Positions 21,385 through 33,227 are shown, numbered from the stretch's first letter. The stretch is 64,000 nt of DNA from Avena insularis (GCA_023614405.1 CM042687.1:67810992-67874991); one strand, 5' to 3'. Translations and numbers: made by a program. The notes: a model not told the origin generated them from the sequence alone.

Positions 21385-23022
21385 AGGATATTGGAGGTAT
21401 TGAAGAAGCACCAAGGAGCTATGGGTTATACTCTTGATGATTTAAAAGGAATTTCTCCCACTATATGTCAGCATGCTATTAATATTGAGCCTGATGCAAA
21501 ACCAGTTGTTGAGCACCAGCGCCGTCTAAATCCTAAAATGAAGGAAGTGGTAAGAAATGAGGTATTAAAACTCCTTGATGGTGGTATTATTTATCCTATT
21601 GCTGATAGTCAATGGGTTAGACCTGTTCATTGTGTTCCCAAGAAAGGGGGAATTACTGTTGTGACTAACAAGGATAATGATCTTATACCCCAGAGAGTAG
21701 TAGTTGGGTATATAATGTGCATTGATTTTAGAAAGATTGATAAAGTTACTAAGAAAGATCATTATACTTTGCCCTTTATTGATCAAATGCTTGAAAGGCT
21801 GTCCAAAAAGAATCACTTATGCTTTCTTGATGGTTATTCTGGGTGTTCTCAAATCGCTGTGAAAGCACAAGACCAGGAGAAAACAAATTTCACTTGTCCT
21901 TATGGTGCTTATGCTTATAGGCGTATGCCTTTTGGTTTATTTAATGCTCCTGCTACCTTTCAGAGATGTATGTCTGCTATCTTTCATGGTTTTTGTGAAG
22001 AAATTGTAGAGGTTTTCATGGATGATTTTTCCATCTATGGAACTTCTTTTGATAATTGTTTGCACAACCTTGATAAAGTTTTGCAGAGATGTGAGGAAAC
22101 CAACCTTGTTCTAAACTGGGACAAATGTCATTTCATGGTCAATGAAGGGATTGTTCTTGGACACATGATCTCTGAAAGAGGCATTGAAGTTGACAGAGCC
22201 AAAATTGAAGCAATTGAGAAGTTGCCTTGCCCTAGAGATATCAAAGGTATTCGTAGTATCCTAGGTCATGCTGGTTTCCATAGGAGGTTTATTAAAGAAT
22301 TCTACAAAATTTCAAAGCCCCTTACTGATCTTCTTCAAAAAGATGTACCTTTTATTTTTGATGATGATTGTAAGGAAGCTTTTGAAACTTTGAAGAAAGC
22401 TTTAACAACTACTCCTATAGTCCAACCACCTGATTGGAGTTTACCTTTTGAAATAATGTGTGATGCTAGTGACTTTGCTGTGGGTGCTGTCCTTGGACAA
22501 CGTATTGACAAGAAGCTGAATGTTATCCATTATGCTAGCAAGACTCTAGATGCTGCTGAAAAGAATTATGCTACTACTGAAAAAGAGTTCTTAGCTGTAA
22601 TCTTTGCTTGTGATACGTTTAAACCTTAGATTGTTGATACTAAAGTTACAATTCATACTGACCATGCAGCTATTAAGTACCTTATGACAAAGAACGACGC
22701 TAATCCTAGGCTTATAAGGTGGGTGTTGCTTTTGCAAGAGTTTGATCTACATATTGTGGATAGGAAAGGTGCTGATAATATTATTGCTGATAATTTATCT
22801 TGTTTGGAAAACATTTCTTTTGACCCTTCACCTCTTAATGATAATTTTCCAAATGAGCAGTTAGCTGCAATAAGGGTAAGTCCACATGAGAATCCTTGGT
22901 ATGCTGATTATGATAACTTTATTGTTTCCAAGTATTTGCCTCCAACCTTTACAACCCAGCAAAGAAGGAAATTCTTCTATGATCTAAGGCATTACTTTTG
23001 GGATGACCCACACCTATATTAG
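21385..23022 (+). pseudogene. Element B reverse transcriptase-RNase H
   Basis: A 412-codon tract (21391-22629) covers RT: CVPKKGGITVV, MCIDFRKIDK, YAYRRMPFGLFNAPATFQR and the catalytic box FMDD at 22015-22026. RNase H follows with EIMCDASDFAVGAVLGQ and IHTDHAAIKYL. A stop (about 22627) splits RNase H and another (about 23020) ends the tract before integrase. The catalytic acids FMDD, CDAS and HTDHA are visible. This would synthesise the cDNA. Confidence 0.88.
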
Positions 23023-24233
23023 GAAGGAGTAGATGGCATTATGAGAAGATGTGTTCCAGACTTTGAACAACAAGAGATATTGAGGAAATGTCATGGCAGT
23101 GTGTATGGAGGACATCATGCTGGGGATAGGACTACACAGAAGGTTTTACAATCTGGATTTTATTGGCCTACTCTTTTTAAAGATGCAAGGAAGTTTATCT
23201 TATCCTGTGATGAATGCCAACGAGTAGGTAACATGTCTAGACGCAATGAAATGCCTATGAATGATTCTCTTGTTATTGAACCTTTTGATTGTTGGGGATT
23301 CGAATTTATGGTGCCTTTTCCTCCTTCAAAAGGGTATACTCATATTCTTGTTGCTATTGACTATGTTACAAAGTGGGTCGAAGCCATACCTACAAGCAGT
23401 GATGATGGTAAGACCTCTTTGAAAATGCTCAAAGATGTCATTTTTCCTAGGTTCGGTGTACGTAGATATCTCATGACTGATGGAGGTCCCATTTTATTCA
23501 TGGGTTTTTTAGAAAAACTCCCGCTAAGTATGATGTAAACCACATAATAGCTTCAACTTATCACCCCTAGACTAGTGGGCAAGTAGAACTTTCCAATAGA
23601 GAAATTAAATCTATCTTGTAGAAGACTGTTAATAGATCTAGAAAAAATTGGGCTAAAAAGTTGAATGACGCTTTGTGGGCTTATAGAACTTATTATAAAA
23701 ATCCTATGGGTGTGTCTCCTTACAAAATGGTCTATGGGAAAGCTTGTCACTTGCCGCTAGAATTAGAACACAAAGCTTACTGGGCAGTGAAAGAGTTGAA
23801 TAGAGATTTTATACTTGCTGGTGAGAAAAGACTACTCAACTTAAGTAATCTAGATGAGTGGAGAGGGGAAGCTTATGAGAATGCTAGGCTCTTTAAGGGC
23901 AAATTAAAAATATGGCATGATAGGAGGATTCTAAAAAGGGAGTTTCATGTTGGTGAGAAGGTTCTTTTGTATAGGTCTCGTCTCAGATTTTTTGCAGGGA
24001 AACTACTCTCCAAATGGGAAGGAACTTTTGTTATCAAGGAAGTGTACCGTTTAGGTTCCATCAAAATATCTTCTCTGAAGGATGACACAACATAGGTGGT
24101 TAATGGTCAAAGACTAAAGCATTATATTTCTGGAGATTCTTACAATGAAGAAGTGGATGTCATTCAAATGGTGACTCGAGAAGAATTTATCAAGAACCAA
24201 ACACCAGAAACTGCAGAGTTCGTCTTTAAATAG
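23023..24233 (+). pseudogene. Element B integrase
   Basis: Zinc finger CHGSVYGGHHAGDRT with CDECQRVG, then catalytic core (FDCWGFEFMVPFP, where the usual first Asp of this motif reads Glu; LMTDGG with second Asp). A frameshift near 23510 follows. ELSNREIKSIL carries the Glu, flanked by stops at about 23568 and 23618, then WAYRTYYKNPMGVSPYKMVY. The Athila-type C-terminus RLRFFAGKLLSKWEG and NGQRLKHYISG ends at the stop 24231-24233. At least one frameshift and four stops. It sits directly before the third ORF. Confidence 0.82.
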
Positions 24234-24571
24234 GTAAAAGTGGTAAAAACAGAAGGTTCGTGAAACCCCAATCTTTATATATTTTTTGTGTTTTTAATAC
24301 ATAAGGGAAGTCACGAGACGAAACCGAAGAGGGAACGGAGCCTAGGGTGGACAAACCCACCCCAGGTGCGGGCCTAGCCTGGCCACGCCTGGAGGGGATT
24401 TGACTCCCCCGAACTCTGTCTCCGCTTTGTTTCCATGTCGAAACCTTCCTTATGCATTGAAACTTCGTAATATATAACCCCCCGGGTTTCCCGAGGTCCC
24501 TGCATCGTGTTATCATCGTGTTTTCGTTTCGATCTATTTCTGTCAGAAAATCTTCTCAAGTTTAGAGCACC

Positions 24572-25105
24572 ATGGCCTCCGCCGATGACAAAGGAAAGAA
24601 GCCCGAGGAAGAAGAACCTCAAGTCCCTAAAGAGAAGGAGATTTCGGGAGGATATGAAGGTGACATGGAGGGGGACAAGCAACTGGACACTCGCGCTACC
24701 GTCGCAAGCATTGGGTTGGTGGCACGACCTACCAAGCTTAAGAGGACAGCACGGATGTCTACAGGAGGGAAACCTCCACGTCTCTTCTACAATCCACAGC
24801 CATCTCCTCCATGCAACAAGAGACCCTTCCATACACTTATACATGAATATCAATATCAACATGTGCCCAAAGGGAATTTGCCTGCTGTTTGGGATATGCG
24901 TCGTTCTAACAATGCAGCGAAGGATCATGCTAGGGATGAAGAGTGGGGAAAGAACAACAAGAACTGGGATTCTCAGACTTACATGATCATGAACCGTATA
25001 GAGCAAAACTCGGTGCTGTTCCAAACTCTCACTTTTGAGTTCGAGGAGTTAAGGAAACTTATTGAAGAGCTTATCAAGAGAACACCACCACCTCAAAAGG
25101 AGTAA
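24572..25105 (+). CDS. Element B third ORF (post-pol, env position), intact
   Basis: 177 residues starting in a good context (CACCATGGCC). The N-terminus is charged and likely disordered (MASADDKGKKPEEEEPQVPK). The middle is basic (LVARPTKLKRTARMSTGG), and RPFHTLIHEYQYQHVPKG precedes a coiled-coil-like C-terminus (FQTLTFEFEELRKLIEELIK). No signal peptide or membrane segment is seen, so although it sits where Athila elements carry env-like genes, it does not look like an envelope protein. It is undamaged although gag-pol is full of stops. Function unknown; the antisense 216-codon ORF overlapping it is a shadow. Confidence 0.75.
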   Translation: MASADDKGKKPEEEEPQVPKEKEISGGYEGDMEGDKQLDTRATVASIGLVARPTKLKRTARMSTGGKPPRLFYNPQPSPPCNKRPFHTLIHEYQYQHVPKGNLPAVWDMRRSNNAAKDHARDEEWGKNNKNWDSQTYMIMNRIEQNSVLFQTLTFEFEELRKLIEELIKRTPPPQKE

Positions 25106-27057
25106 TTCGTCATCAGGTTTGGCATCCCCTTGGCTTGTTCCAAGCTTGGGGGAGTACCACGGTATCACCACTATTATCTTTCATATTTTACCTTTTTAGT
25201 GGATTCATATCTGTGGTAGAGAGGTTATCTTATAGTTTGGTTTGCATGTGTAAGTATCTATCCTTTAGTTGATTATCTATGTATCCCTTTGGTGTGAGTG
25301 CCTTTATTGGAATATTAATGAGAAGTCTCATCTTTCACTTTTTGCACTTCTTATTTTTGTTTGCAATCTCTATTATATGATGGATCTTGTTGTTCAGTAT
25401 TGGCACCACTTTGGGATCATCAAGTGGATCTAAATTGGTTTTGGCAAACCGAGTTCTGGTCAATGGCATTAGTTTGAAAGAAAAGAAAGAAAAAGCTTAT
25501 AGGTATTTGGTATCATTTGTTTTCTTTCTTGTTGGCTCATAAGTTTAGTATTCTTTATTTAAGATTATTTTGTGTCTTCAAGGAAGATTGCATGTTTGGC
25601 TTTATTACTTGTATGATTGCTTGTTTCTTTCAACTCTCTTGCTTGCTACCCAGCCATGCTAGCCAAAAACCTGTTTTGAGAAGGCATAGTTCTCATGTTT
25701 CCAAAACCCTTTTAACCAAAAACTTTTGCCACTTGTGTCCACCATATCTACCTAATAGCTATTGTTGTTCCTAGTAAATTCTCAAGCTTCATCTACCTTT
25801 CGAATTAAAAAGTATTTTGTAATGTGAAAAATAGTTAGTAAAGCTCTCATGAACTTGATGGCACACTTTATTTACTTGCCCCTAATAAACTTGAACCATT
25901 GTGGACATCGAAGTAGTATATGCTTTCATCTATACATTGGGATTAGAAGAACCTAGCTGTCACGGGGAACGTTTTCAACATTGCACTTGTACCTTGTCGA
26001 ACATAGTTGATATCGTGCTCTTTTGTCTATGGATGTCAACGGTGTGAAATAAAGAGGGGACTTGTAAGTCCATGGAGTTTGTATTCTATGTTAGAGAAAC
26101 GCCTGGGCCGCTAGCCTAAGCCATGCTTAATCATGGTGGAAACATGCAACATCACCATAGTGAGTCATCTATGAAGCATCCTCAATAAAAAGCTATATGC
26201 ATAGTAAATAAAAAGATTGCTAAGATGCTCATTGTCTGCTTGCCTTGTCATTTTTGTTATGGGAAAGCTCCTGTACCATGCGCAAGGGGTACCCCATTGG
26301 CGGTTCTCAATGATATGCAAATACTTACAATGACAAGAACTTACCTGGACCCAAAGTTGATTATGCATGAGGAGTGGCCCTAATATTCAAGGGACATGAG
26401 ATTGCCAACTTATATTTCGTCAAGCATATACTCCATCTTTGTTCACTTTAACCTTAATCATATCAAGATGCTTATTATAGGGGCAATGAGGGCTCAAAGC
26501 TAGTAAGTACTATAATCTTTTGGAAGCTCTTTATGACTTGTAATCCCTGCTACCATCTAAGAAGGGACCTTTCTCCCACTTCCCAGTTGAGTCAGTAAAC
26601 TTACTTGCCCTCTGTATCCAGCAAGCTTTTGAGTTGTTGTGATTCAAGCATTCATATGGTGATTTTTTCAATCATGTTCTTTATCTTCCTTGTTTGCACA
26701 AAACTCTTATCTATTGAGTATTACTTTGAAAGCCTTCACTTGTGAAAAACCTTTTTGAGCAAAGAGTGCTCCTGTTTTGAAACTTCTACAAAAAGCTTTT
26801 GTAAAACTATTTACCAGGTGTTCTCTGACCAAGAACAAGTTTGCCAATTCCAATTATGATTTATCTTTATGCATCTCTATTGTGACTGTTGTACTTGATT
26901 GCAAGCTAAGTTATATAGTGGTGAGTTGCTTTCTTCTATGAGTTGTGCAATGGTAAGTGTGATGCTTCTCGTTCGTATTCTTTTATCGACACTTCACTCC
27001 ATAAACCCATGGACATATTTACTGAGCTCAGTATTCGCTTGGGGACAAGCAAAGTCT
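25106..27057 (+). other. Long 3' untranslated region of element B
   Basis: Nearly 2 kb without recognisable coding sequence. Right after the third ORF stop it holds AAGCTTGGGGGAGT (25142-25155), identical to the polypurine tract at 27058-27071. A second, weaker GCTTGGGGACAAGC lies at 27037-27050. Confidence 0.6.
25142..25155 (+). other. Internal copy of the polypurine tract (element B)
   Basis: AAGCTTGGGGGAGT, an exact 14-base match to the tract next to the 3' LTR, placed about 35 bases after the third ORF. Confidence 0.6.
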
Positions 27058-27071
27058 AAGCTTGGGGGAGT
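27058..27071 (+). other. Polypurine tract of element B
   Basis: AAGCTTGGGGGAGT immediately before the 3' LTR start TGATATGCCC. Confidence 0.85.
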
Positions 27072-28585
27072 TGATATGCCCAATTTGCATCACCTTTCTA
27101 TATCATAATTTACCTCTATTCATTGATATTTGTCTTATTATGAGGTATTACTTATGGATTTTCATCTGTTTATGCATGTTGGATGATTCCTGAAGGATGG
27201 ACTGTCGGAGTCTGGATTCTGATGGAAAAGATGGCGTTTCGGTGCAATTTCGTGAAGATCAGAAAAATACCAGAAAAATATGAAAACATATTATTTTATC
27301 GGAAGACGAAGGAAGCCAGAAGGAGGAGCGAAGGGGGTCCTTAGGAGGCCCACACCCCCTAGGAGCAGGCCCATCTGAACCCACGCCTAGGGTGGGTTTG
27401 GCCCACCTGTTCGGCCTCCGACTCCGCCCCTTCTCCTATATCTTCCCTACGGAAACCTAACATCGGGGGAGCAACCACAGATAGATTTCCATTGCCTCTG
27501 TGAGGCGGAAAACACCGAGAGAGAAAGATCTCTCTGGCAGACTGATTTTGCCGGGGGAATTCCTTCCTGGAGAGGGGAGACCGTCGCCATCAACACCATC
27601 ATCAATCTAGGCTTCATCGGGATCATCATCATCATCATCCACACCATCATCTCCACCAGCACCATCACCACCACTCCGTACCGTTGTAACAATTGTGTTG
27701 GATATTGCTTAGTTCATTAGGGGAAACCTTCCCGGTGTTAATTACTATAGTAGTTGATGCTTGTGAGTGGAACCATTCGATTATTGTTTATGTTCAGATT
27801 GTTATCCATTACCATATCATCTTTGATCTGGATCCATATGATGTCTTATGAGTAGTTCGTTTAGTTCTTGAGGAAATGGGAGAAGTCATGTTGTTAGTAG
27901 TGAATCTGTGATGAGTTATTATTCAATGGTTTAGTATTTAAGTTGTGGTGCTATTCTTCTAGTGGTGTGATGTGAACATCGACTACATGACACTTCACCA
28001 TTTATGGGCCTAGGGGAATGCATTGTGTATTTGGCTACTAATTGTGGGGGTTGCCGGAGTGACAGAAACCTGAACCCCCGTTAGGACGCCTTTGCACAAG
28101 GGAGTGTAGGATCTCAGAGTTTAAGGCTGTGGTTAGATTTATATCTTAATTACTTTCCTGTAATTACGGATGTTTGTAGGGGGTTTAATCACAAGTATGT
28201 ATTAGTCCTAGGAAGGGAAGTATGTTAGCACAGGTTCACCCACACAACACTTACAAACATCAAATAAGAGTACTCAGCTATTTGCAGTGAAAGCACTTGA
28301 CAGAATTCCCATGTGTCCTCGAGAACGTTTGGTCCTTATAAGTATTTCCACCGTCTTGTCCTTTGCTAAGAAAGTATTGGGCCACTTGCTCCGTTTGTTT
28401 GTTACTTCTATTACATGCTCTTTGTTTTTTTGCCTTGTCAGAAAACCACTAAAAATCCGTTTGCTAAGTATTCACGGGGATTTCCTGCTCCATACCACTG
28501 TTCAGCACCTCCTGCTCCTCGTTGGGATCGACACTCCTATTTATCGAAAGTACTGTGATACACCCCCTATACTTGTGGGTCATCA
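27072..28585 (+). repeat. Element B 3' LTR
   Basis: 1514 bp, near-identical to the 5' LTR by eye, ending GGGTCATCA. It is followed by the duplicated GATAC and the resumed antisense Tat frame. Confidence 0.93.
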
Positions 28586-29067
28586 GATACATGATCCTAG
28601 AGAAGGGAGAGCGTGAAGGCGCGTTTATGATCAGTCCAAAACTCGGCACTAGTACCCTGAGAGGCTTCTATCAGTGTGTTCATCTAAATATGAAGTCGAT
28701 GACCTTCCTCCACTTTTTTTAATTGGATGCCAGAGAAAATCAGAATTCAAGGATATTTTCTAGGCTACACATAAAAGGCTCGGGGGATTTGCGAGAAATA
28801 CTTATAGATCATCTTCTCGCTCACCCTGGAAATCTCCTCCAAACGAAAGGCTTTGCGGTACAAAGTTTTACGTGTCTTTGACTAGGCAATATCGACTACG
28901 GCTTGTAAATCCCAAAGACTAGTTTCAAGCCATTTTATATGCTAAAGCTTTTCAGCATACAAAGGAGGATCAATAACACATGTAACCACATTATTGGATG
29001 GTGCCGCACATACTGCATGCGTAGGTAGATGTAGATCAGTTGACGTACTAGAAGAACCAGACATCAT
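28586..29067 (-). pseudogene. Antisense gene of Tat-like element, exon before insertion of B
   Basis: The minus strand from 29067, directly after TTTTCTAG, reads MMSGSSSTSTDLHLPTHAV. It continues through PPLYAEKL and TSLWDLQAVVDIA to FRLEEISRVSEKMIYKYFSQ. Several stops replace sense codons. The frame runs without a shift over the GATAC duplication into 17904. It is probably the last exon of the gene whose other exons lie at 31155-33227, because the two halves resemble parts of one hypothetical protein common in grass gypsy elements; that link is from memory. Confidence 0.6.
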
Positions 29068-29219
29068 CTAGAAAAGATGCATAAAATACAAATATTCAGA
29101 TACAAAGAAAAGACCCAACAAAAGAGGATCAATATATACAAGGATGAAACATCGTCTTTCACAGCATAAACCCAGAAAACAGCAGGTAACTGAGGGAGTC
29201 TTTTACAACATAGAATAAA

Positions 29220-30060
29220 AGACCTAGAAGGGTCTAGGGCTAGGCATTTTTTCAACAGAAGTAGTGGCGCTAGCCGAAGGAGCGTCAGCCGTGGTCTTCG
29301 AGGGGGCGGCAGCACTCCCGGAAGGTGTACCAGTCGAGGCCCTAGCATCAGGAATTTCTTGCCTCGTGCCAATTGGTATAAGCATCCACAAAAATTTCCT
29401 CGCCTTCTTTATATAAGGTTTCAGTTTAATAACCTTGCCAGCGTCAATTACTAGAAGAGAAGAGCTAACCTTCTTCTAGTCGATCTTCTTGCCATGAACC
29501 ATCACCATCACCATTGAAATCTTCGTGCCATTCTTCGACTACGCCAAGCTATAACCTGTCAGCGGGTTAGGATCAGCATTGAAGATGGTCACCAGATCAT
29601 TCAGATCAGCAGGTACATCCTTTTCTAGGAAGATTTCAGTGTGTAGAGTGATGGCTGTGAAATATATCCATCCACACTCACATTTCAACTGGATATTATT
29701 CATATATTTGATGAAATATCTCTCTAAACCCTGCCACTAATTCCTAATGATCAAAGGGGTATGCAATCCTTTCTTTCTATTTTTCCCTGCACAGATAATA
29801 TGACGTTTCATGATGGGAATCACTACATTAAAGTCAAAGATACGAGATTTCCAGCGACCCAAAGAAACCAGGATTCGTGACGTGGAGGCAGAAGCTTTAA
29901 CAACCAACTATATGGCGGGAATAAAATTCCGGCCCTATAGTTCCGGCCTATAGTTGCCACCGACATCGCCAGGTCAAACAGAACAACTTTTGTGAAGGGA
30001 CCCCAATATAAAGAGGCTTCGAGCGATGAGAAAAACATTATTATTCTCGATCTCAACTCT
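29220..30060 (-). pseudogene. Degenerate minus-strand coding tract, unidentified
   Basis: A weak but consistent minus-strand reading includes CECGWIYFTAITLHTEIF, LEKDVPADLNDLVTIFNADP and VIKLKPYIKKARKFLWM. It ends in a Ser/Ala/Thr/Pro-rich tail, then MPSPRPF and a stop near 29225. Two or three in-frame stops interrupt it. I do not recognise the family. It lies between two exons of the antisense Tat gene and could be another part of that gene or a separate captured gene. Confidence 0.35.
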
Positions 30061-31150
30061 CCCTGCCACTAGAAGCTGCCACGCTGGAGGAATAGATCTA
30101 AATCTAAACCTCTAAACTCTTCCACCACCAAAGCCATCTTCCACCACTTGTAATAGTAGATCTCTTCTCCAATTGGTGACATTGTCAGACTATTTGCTAT
30201 CAACCTTATGAGCTCTATTACAATCTTTATGATTATCGATTTCATCTCTATGTGTGAGTAATTCTCCTTGGGCTAAGGGCTTCAGCCTAGCCATGTAGCT
30301 TTGTGCATGTTATTTATCATAGATGGGATCATGTATTAGTTTGTATGACATGATGATTACTGTACCCTCTCTTGCATCAATCTAAGGACTCTTAAGGTAC
30401 CCAAGACCCCAAGGATAAATCCAAGTATAGGGAGTGTGAGTAATGACTAATCTACAGGATGGGAACCCCGGTGACAGAAGGGGTAGTATGTATGTATGTG
30501 AGGGATTTACTTGGGATTAATGGTGACATCACTATGCATATAATTAGTTCTCTTTCTTATATGGATGAGACCAGTAGTTTATTGCTATAAGCGGTTGCGG
30601 AGGCAATAGCAATTATGGATGCACTGCCCACATATAATTTTCTTGCTCTAACAATTACATGCATACTTCATTATTATCTTTTATTCCCATCAGATGTTTT
30701 GCATATCTACTGGTGAAACCAAAAGTCCCAGGCCTCTCTCTCCATCATCGACAACAACGAAAGATCGCACCTCTTCGTCCGGTAAAACACAAAAGAAATT
30801 CTAAAACGCCCGAAGGTCCGTTAAAGTAACCATACTATGCTTTCTGCTTCCCGAGGATTCAATAACCTAGATCTACTAGGGAAAAAGATCTATACTAAAT
30901 CGTAATCCGGATCGAAGGTATCATAGACCATTAAAGGTGCGGCATGACCGAACCAAAAGATTGTGCCCGCGCATGCTATTCCCTTCCAAGACCCCAACGA
31001 CATTCGACAAGGATCAAATCGCAGATCCACTTCCAAGGTCAAAGATTGGCCAGTTGTTTTTGTAGAGAAAGACAGTAAATTAGGACACGATAAAACAAAA
31101 ATATATGACAAGGACATAATAGAGAAACGTATGATGCAACTTATTGGTCA
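30061..31150. other. Unassigned stretch, possible degraded LTR or leader
   Basis: No coherent protein. It contains GGGAACCCCGGTGACAGAAG near 30461, similar to the GTGACAGAA box of Athila-type LTRs. At its right end is a short plus-strand ORF (30963-31163, unrecognised). The right border near 31150 cuts the coiled-coil exon of the antisense gene, so it may be a small unrecognised insertion. I see no convincing terminal repeats. Confidence 0.3.
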
Positions 31151-31154
31151 AGGG

Positions 31155-33227
31155 GGAATTTAAGGCCTCGGTGTGAAGGCGAAGATCCTTGTCCCGGGTA
31201 GCTACGACATCGGTCTTCTTTTTGAATGATTCAGTTACGGTAGCGGTGGTTTGCTTGACCTCCTCGAGCGATGACTTCACCTTTTTAAGTTCGGCCTCTA
31301 GCTCGTCCACCCGCTGCAGAGCTTGGTCCCGAATAACCGCAGATTCCTTGGTAGCAGCTACAACAAAGTATAATCATTGGATAAGTAAAATGTGGACACA
31401 AGACCACAATGATGAGGACAATAAGGAGAAATACCTTTGGATTCTTCATCTTCATGACAGATCTTGATGAATCCAGAGGCCATTTCAACTATCTCGCGCA
31501 TTAGCGGCTGCGCAAGACAAAAAAATTACTCGGGGACTACAGCAGATAAAAAATTCAGCAAATAAGGAGAAGTAGGGTACTCACATCTTTCATATCAAGC
31601 TTTGGGCGGTTCTCGGCTATTGCCACACCCTTGCCCGCCGTTTTCTTCTTCTTCAAAGGCGTCTCGGGAGGTGATGATGTCGTATCCTTTGAGTCCAGCT
31701 TTGCGGCAGCCTGTTTTGAAAGTTCGGCTATGCCCATTGGCTGGCCCGCGGACGCGGCCGGAGGAGAATGGGCAAAAACACCAACTGGCGACTTTGGAGA
31801 GATGTACTCATCCTTGTTGCTCTTGGAAAAAGCAAGATTTTCATCGAGTGGCTATTCTAAGTTCAATGATACAAACAAAGATAAGGGGCAAGTAACTTAC
31901 GAGCTGATGTCTTGCGCCATCGGAAATATCCCCTTGCGAGGAGGGGAAATAGAAACGGGTTTGATATCTTGCGGCTTGGAGCCTATTGAATCGTCCAATT
32001 CTTCGACCCTTTCAACAAGCTCAATGCGTTTCCTTTTGCCAGCCGCAGCGACCATCTAAATATCCTCAAAATGGTCTAAGGGAACCAACACAATGTCATG
32101 AGAAGAGTTGGCAGAGGAGGCCTCATCATCTTTGGCTATGACCGGAGCTTAAGCATATCCTTCGGATACGGTGGTGATGTCGGGTAGCTCTCCAGCCTCG
32201 GGCAGTGGAGGCATAGACAACAAATGGTCATGGCCCTATCAAGCAAAACACAAGGAAAAAGTCAAGTCAAGAAACTCCAAAACAGGACGCGATGAACAAC
32301 AAAGTACAAAATACAAGAATACGACAAAATCTTACCTTAGGAAAAAAATTCTTCTTGAAGGGTTTCACCCGACAGTCAGCAGGACCGGCGTTATTTTTTG
32401 TCAGAGTGGTCAAGGAGCGCACCCTCTTTTCCAAGACCCTAACTGGCAGATCCTCGGGTGAAACCCTCATTAGATCTTTCCTGCCAGCGTAAGTACACAT
32501 GCTAGCCAGTCGAGCCTGGAGCGGTTGAACGCAAATCTGCAAAAAATATGCCAAGATCTGAAGACCTGATAATTGGGTAGTGCGCAGCTTTTCGATGCAG
32601 TACAGAAGCGGCTGGATCTCCTACATCTCTTCGGCGGAGGGGCGTTTCTCCCAGGAGCTAAGCCTCCAACAAGTTTTCTTAGGGTCGAAGGGGGCTAACC
32701 CGAACTTCTGTCCCTCGACTTGCCAGTCCTTAATGTAAAACCATTTTTATTTCCAACCTTGGACATAATCCGCAGTTTTCAATTCAAAATAATCCATATT
32801 AGAGCGTACATAGATAATTGCGCCTCCGACGTTGTGTACGACAGTGTCAGAGGCATTGGGTGAACAAAGAAGAAGTGTTTCCACATGCCCCAATGGAGAT
32901 GGATCCTGAGGAAACACTCGCAAAAGGTGATGAAAAAGGTGATATGGAGGATGGAATTTGGCGTGAGCTGGTAAAGCTGCATGCCGTAAACAAACAGAAG
33001 CCCACGAAGGAACTCGTGGGCAGGGAGAGACAAGTCGTGATAAAGAAAAGAAAGAAACAATACCCGCCACCACGCTTCAGGTGCAGGCATGACCTCGTAG
33101 CCTCTAGCAAGTTGGCAAGCATGACGACAGTGTCTTGTCAGGTGCACTTGGATGCCACCCAGTCGACGGTGTTCTTCTTCCTTGAGGTGGAATCGGCGAC
33201 GAAGGAAGATCTCGTTGATTTTCCCAT
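31155..33227 (-). pseudogene. Spliced antisense gene of Tat-like element (Transposase_28-like domain plus coiled coil)
   Basis: Five exons can be drawn on the minus strand with GT-AG borders: 33227-32336 (donor GTAAGA), 32235-31901 (GTAAGT), 31856-31585 (GTGAGT), 31507-31435 (GTATTT) and 31357 to about 31155. Exon 1 starts MGKSTRSSFVADS. It carries HEFLRGLLFVYGMQLYQL and TPNSILHITFFITFCECFL, then QILAYFLQICVQPLQARLA, matching the plant domain called 'putative gypsy type transposon' (Transposase_28). Exon 3 has a Lys-rich patch (TPLKKKKTAGKG). Exon 5 is a coiled coil (DELEAELKKVKSSLEEVK). Exon 1 has frameshifts and exon 2 two stops. Function unknown. Confidence 0.65.

Larger units (their letters stand above)
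17905..28585 (+). mobile_element. Element B: complete Athila-type Ty3/gypsy retrotransposon
   Basis: LTRs at 17905-19412 and 27072-28585, both TGAT...CATCA, flanked by a perfect target duplication GATAC (17900-17904 and 28586-28590). Order: tRNA-Asp primer site, gag-protease, RT, RNase H, integrase, a separate third ORF, a 1.9-kb untranslated region, polypurine tract, 3' LTR. RT with FMDD and integrase ending NGQRLKHY fit the Athila lineage (Sabrina/WHAM-like in Triticeae, from memory). Gag-pol is broken by stops and frameshifts; the third ORF is intact. Inserted within the antisense gene of the Tat-like element. Confidence 0.93.

Noticed and set aside
24374..25024. 216-codon minus-strand ORF opposite the third ORF of element B
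   Set aside because: The sense ORF has a good start context, family position and coiled coil; the antisense frame has no recognisable feature.
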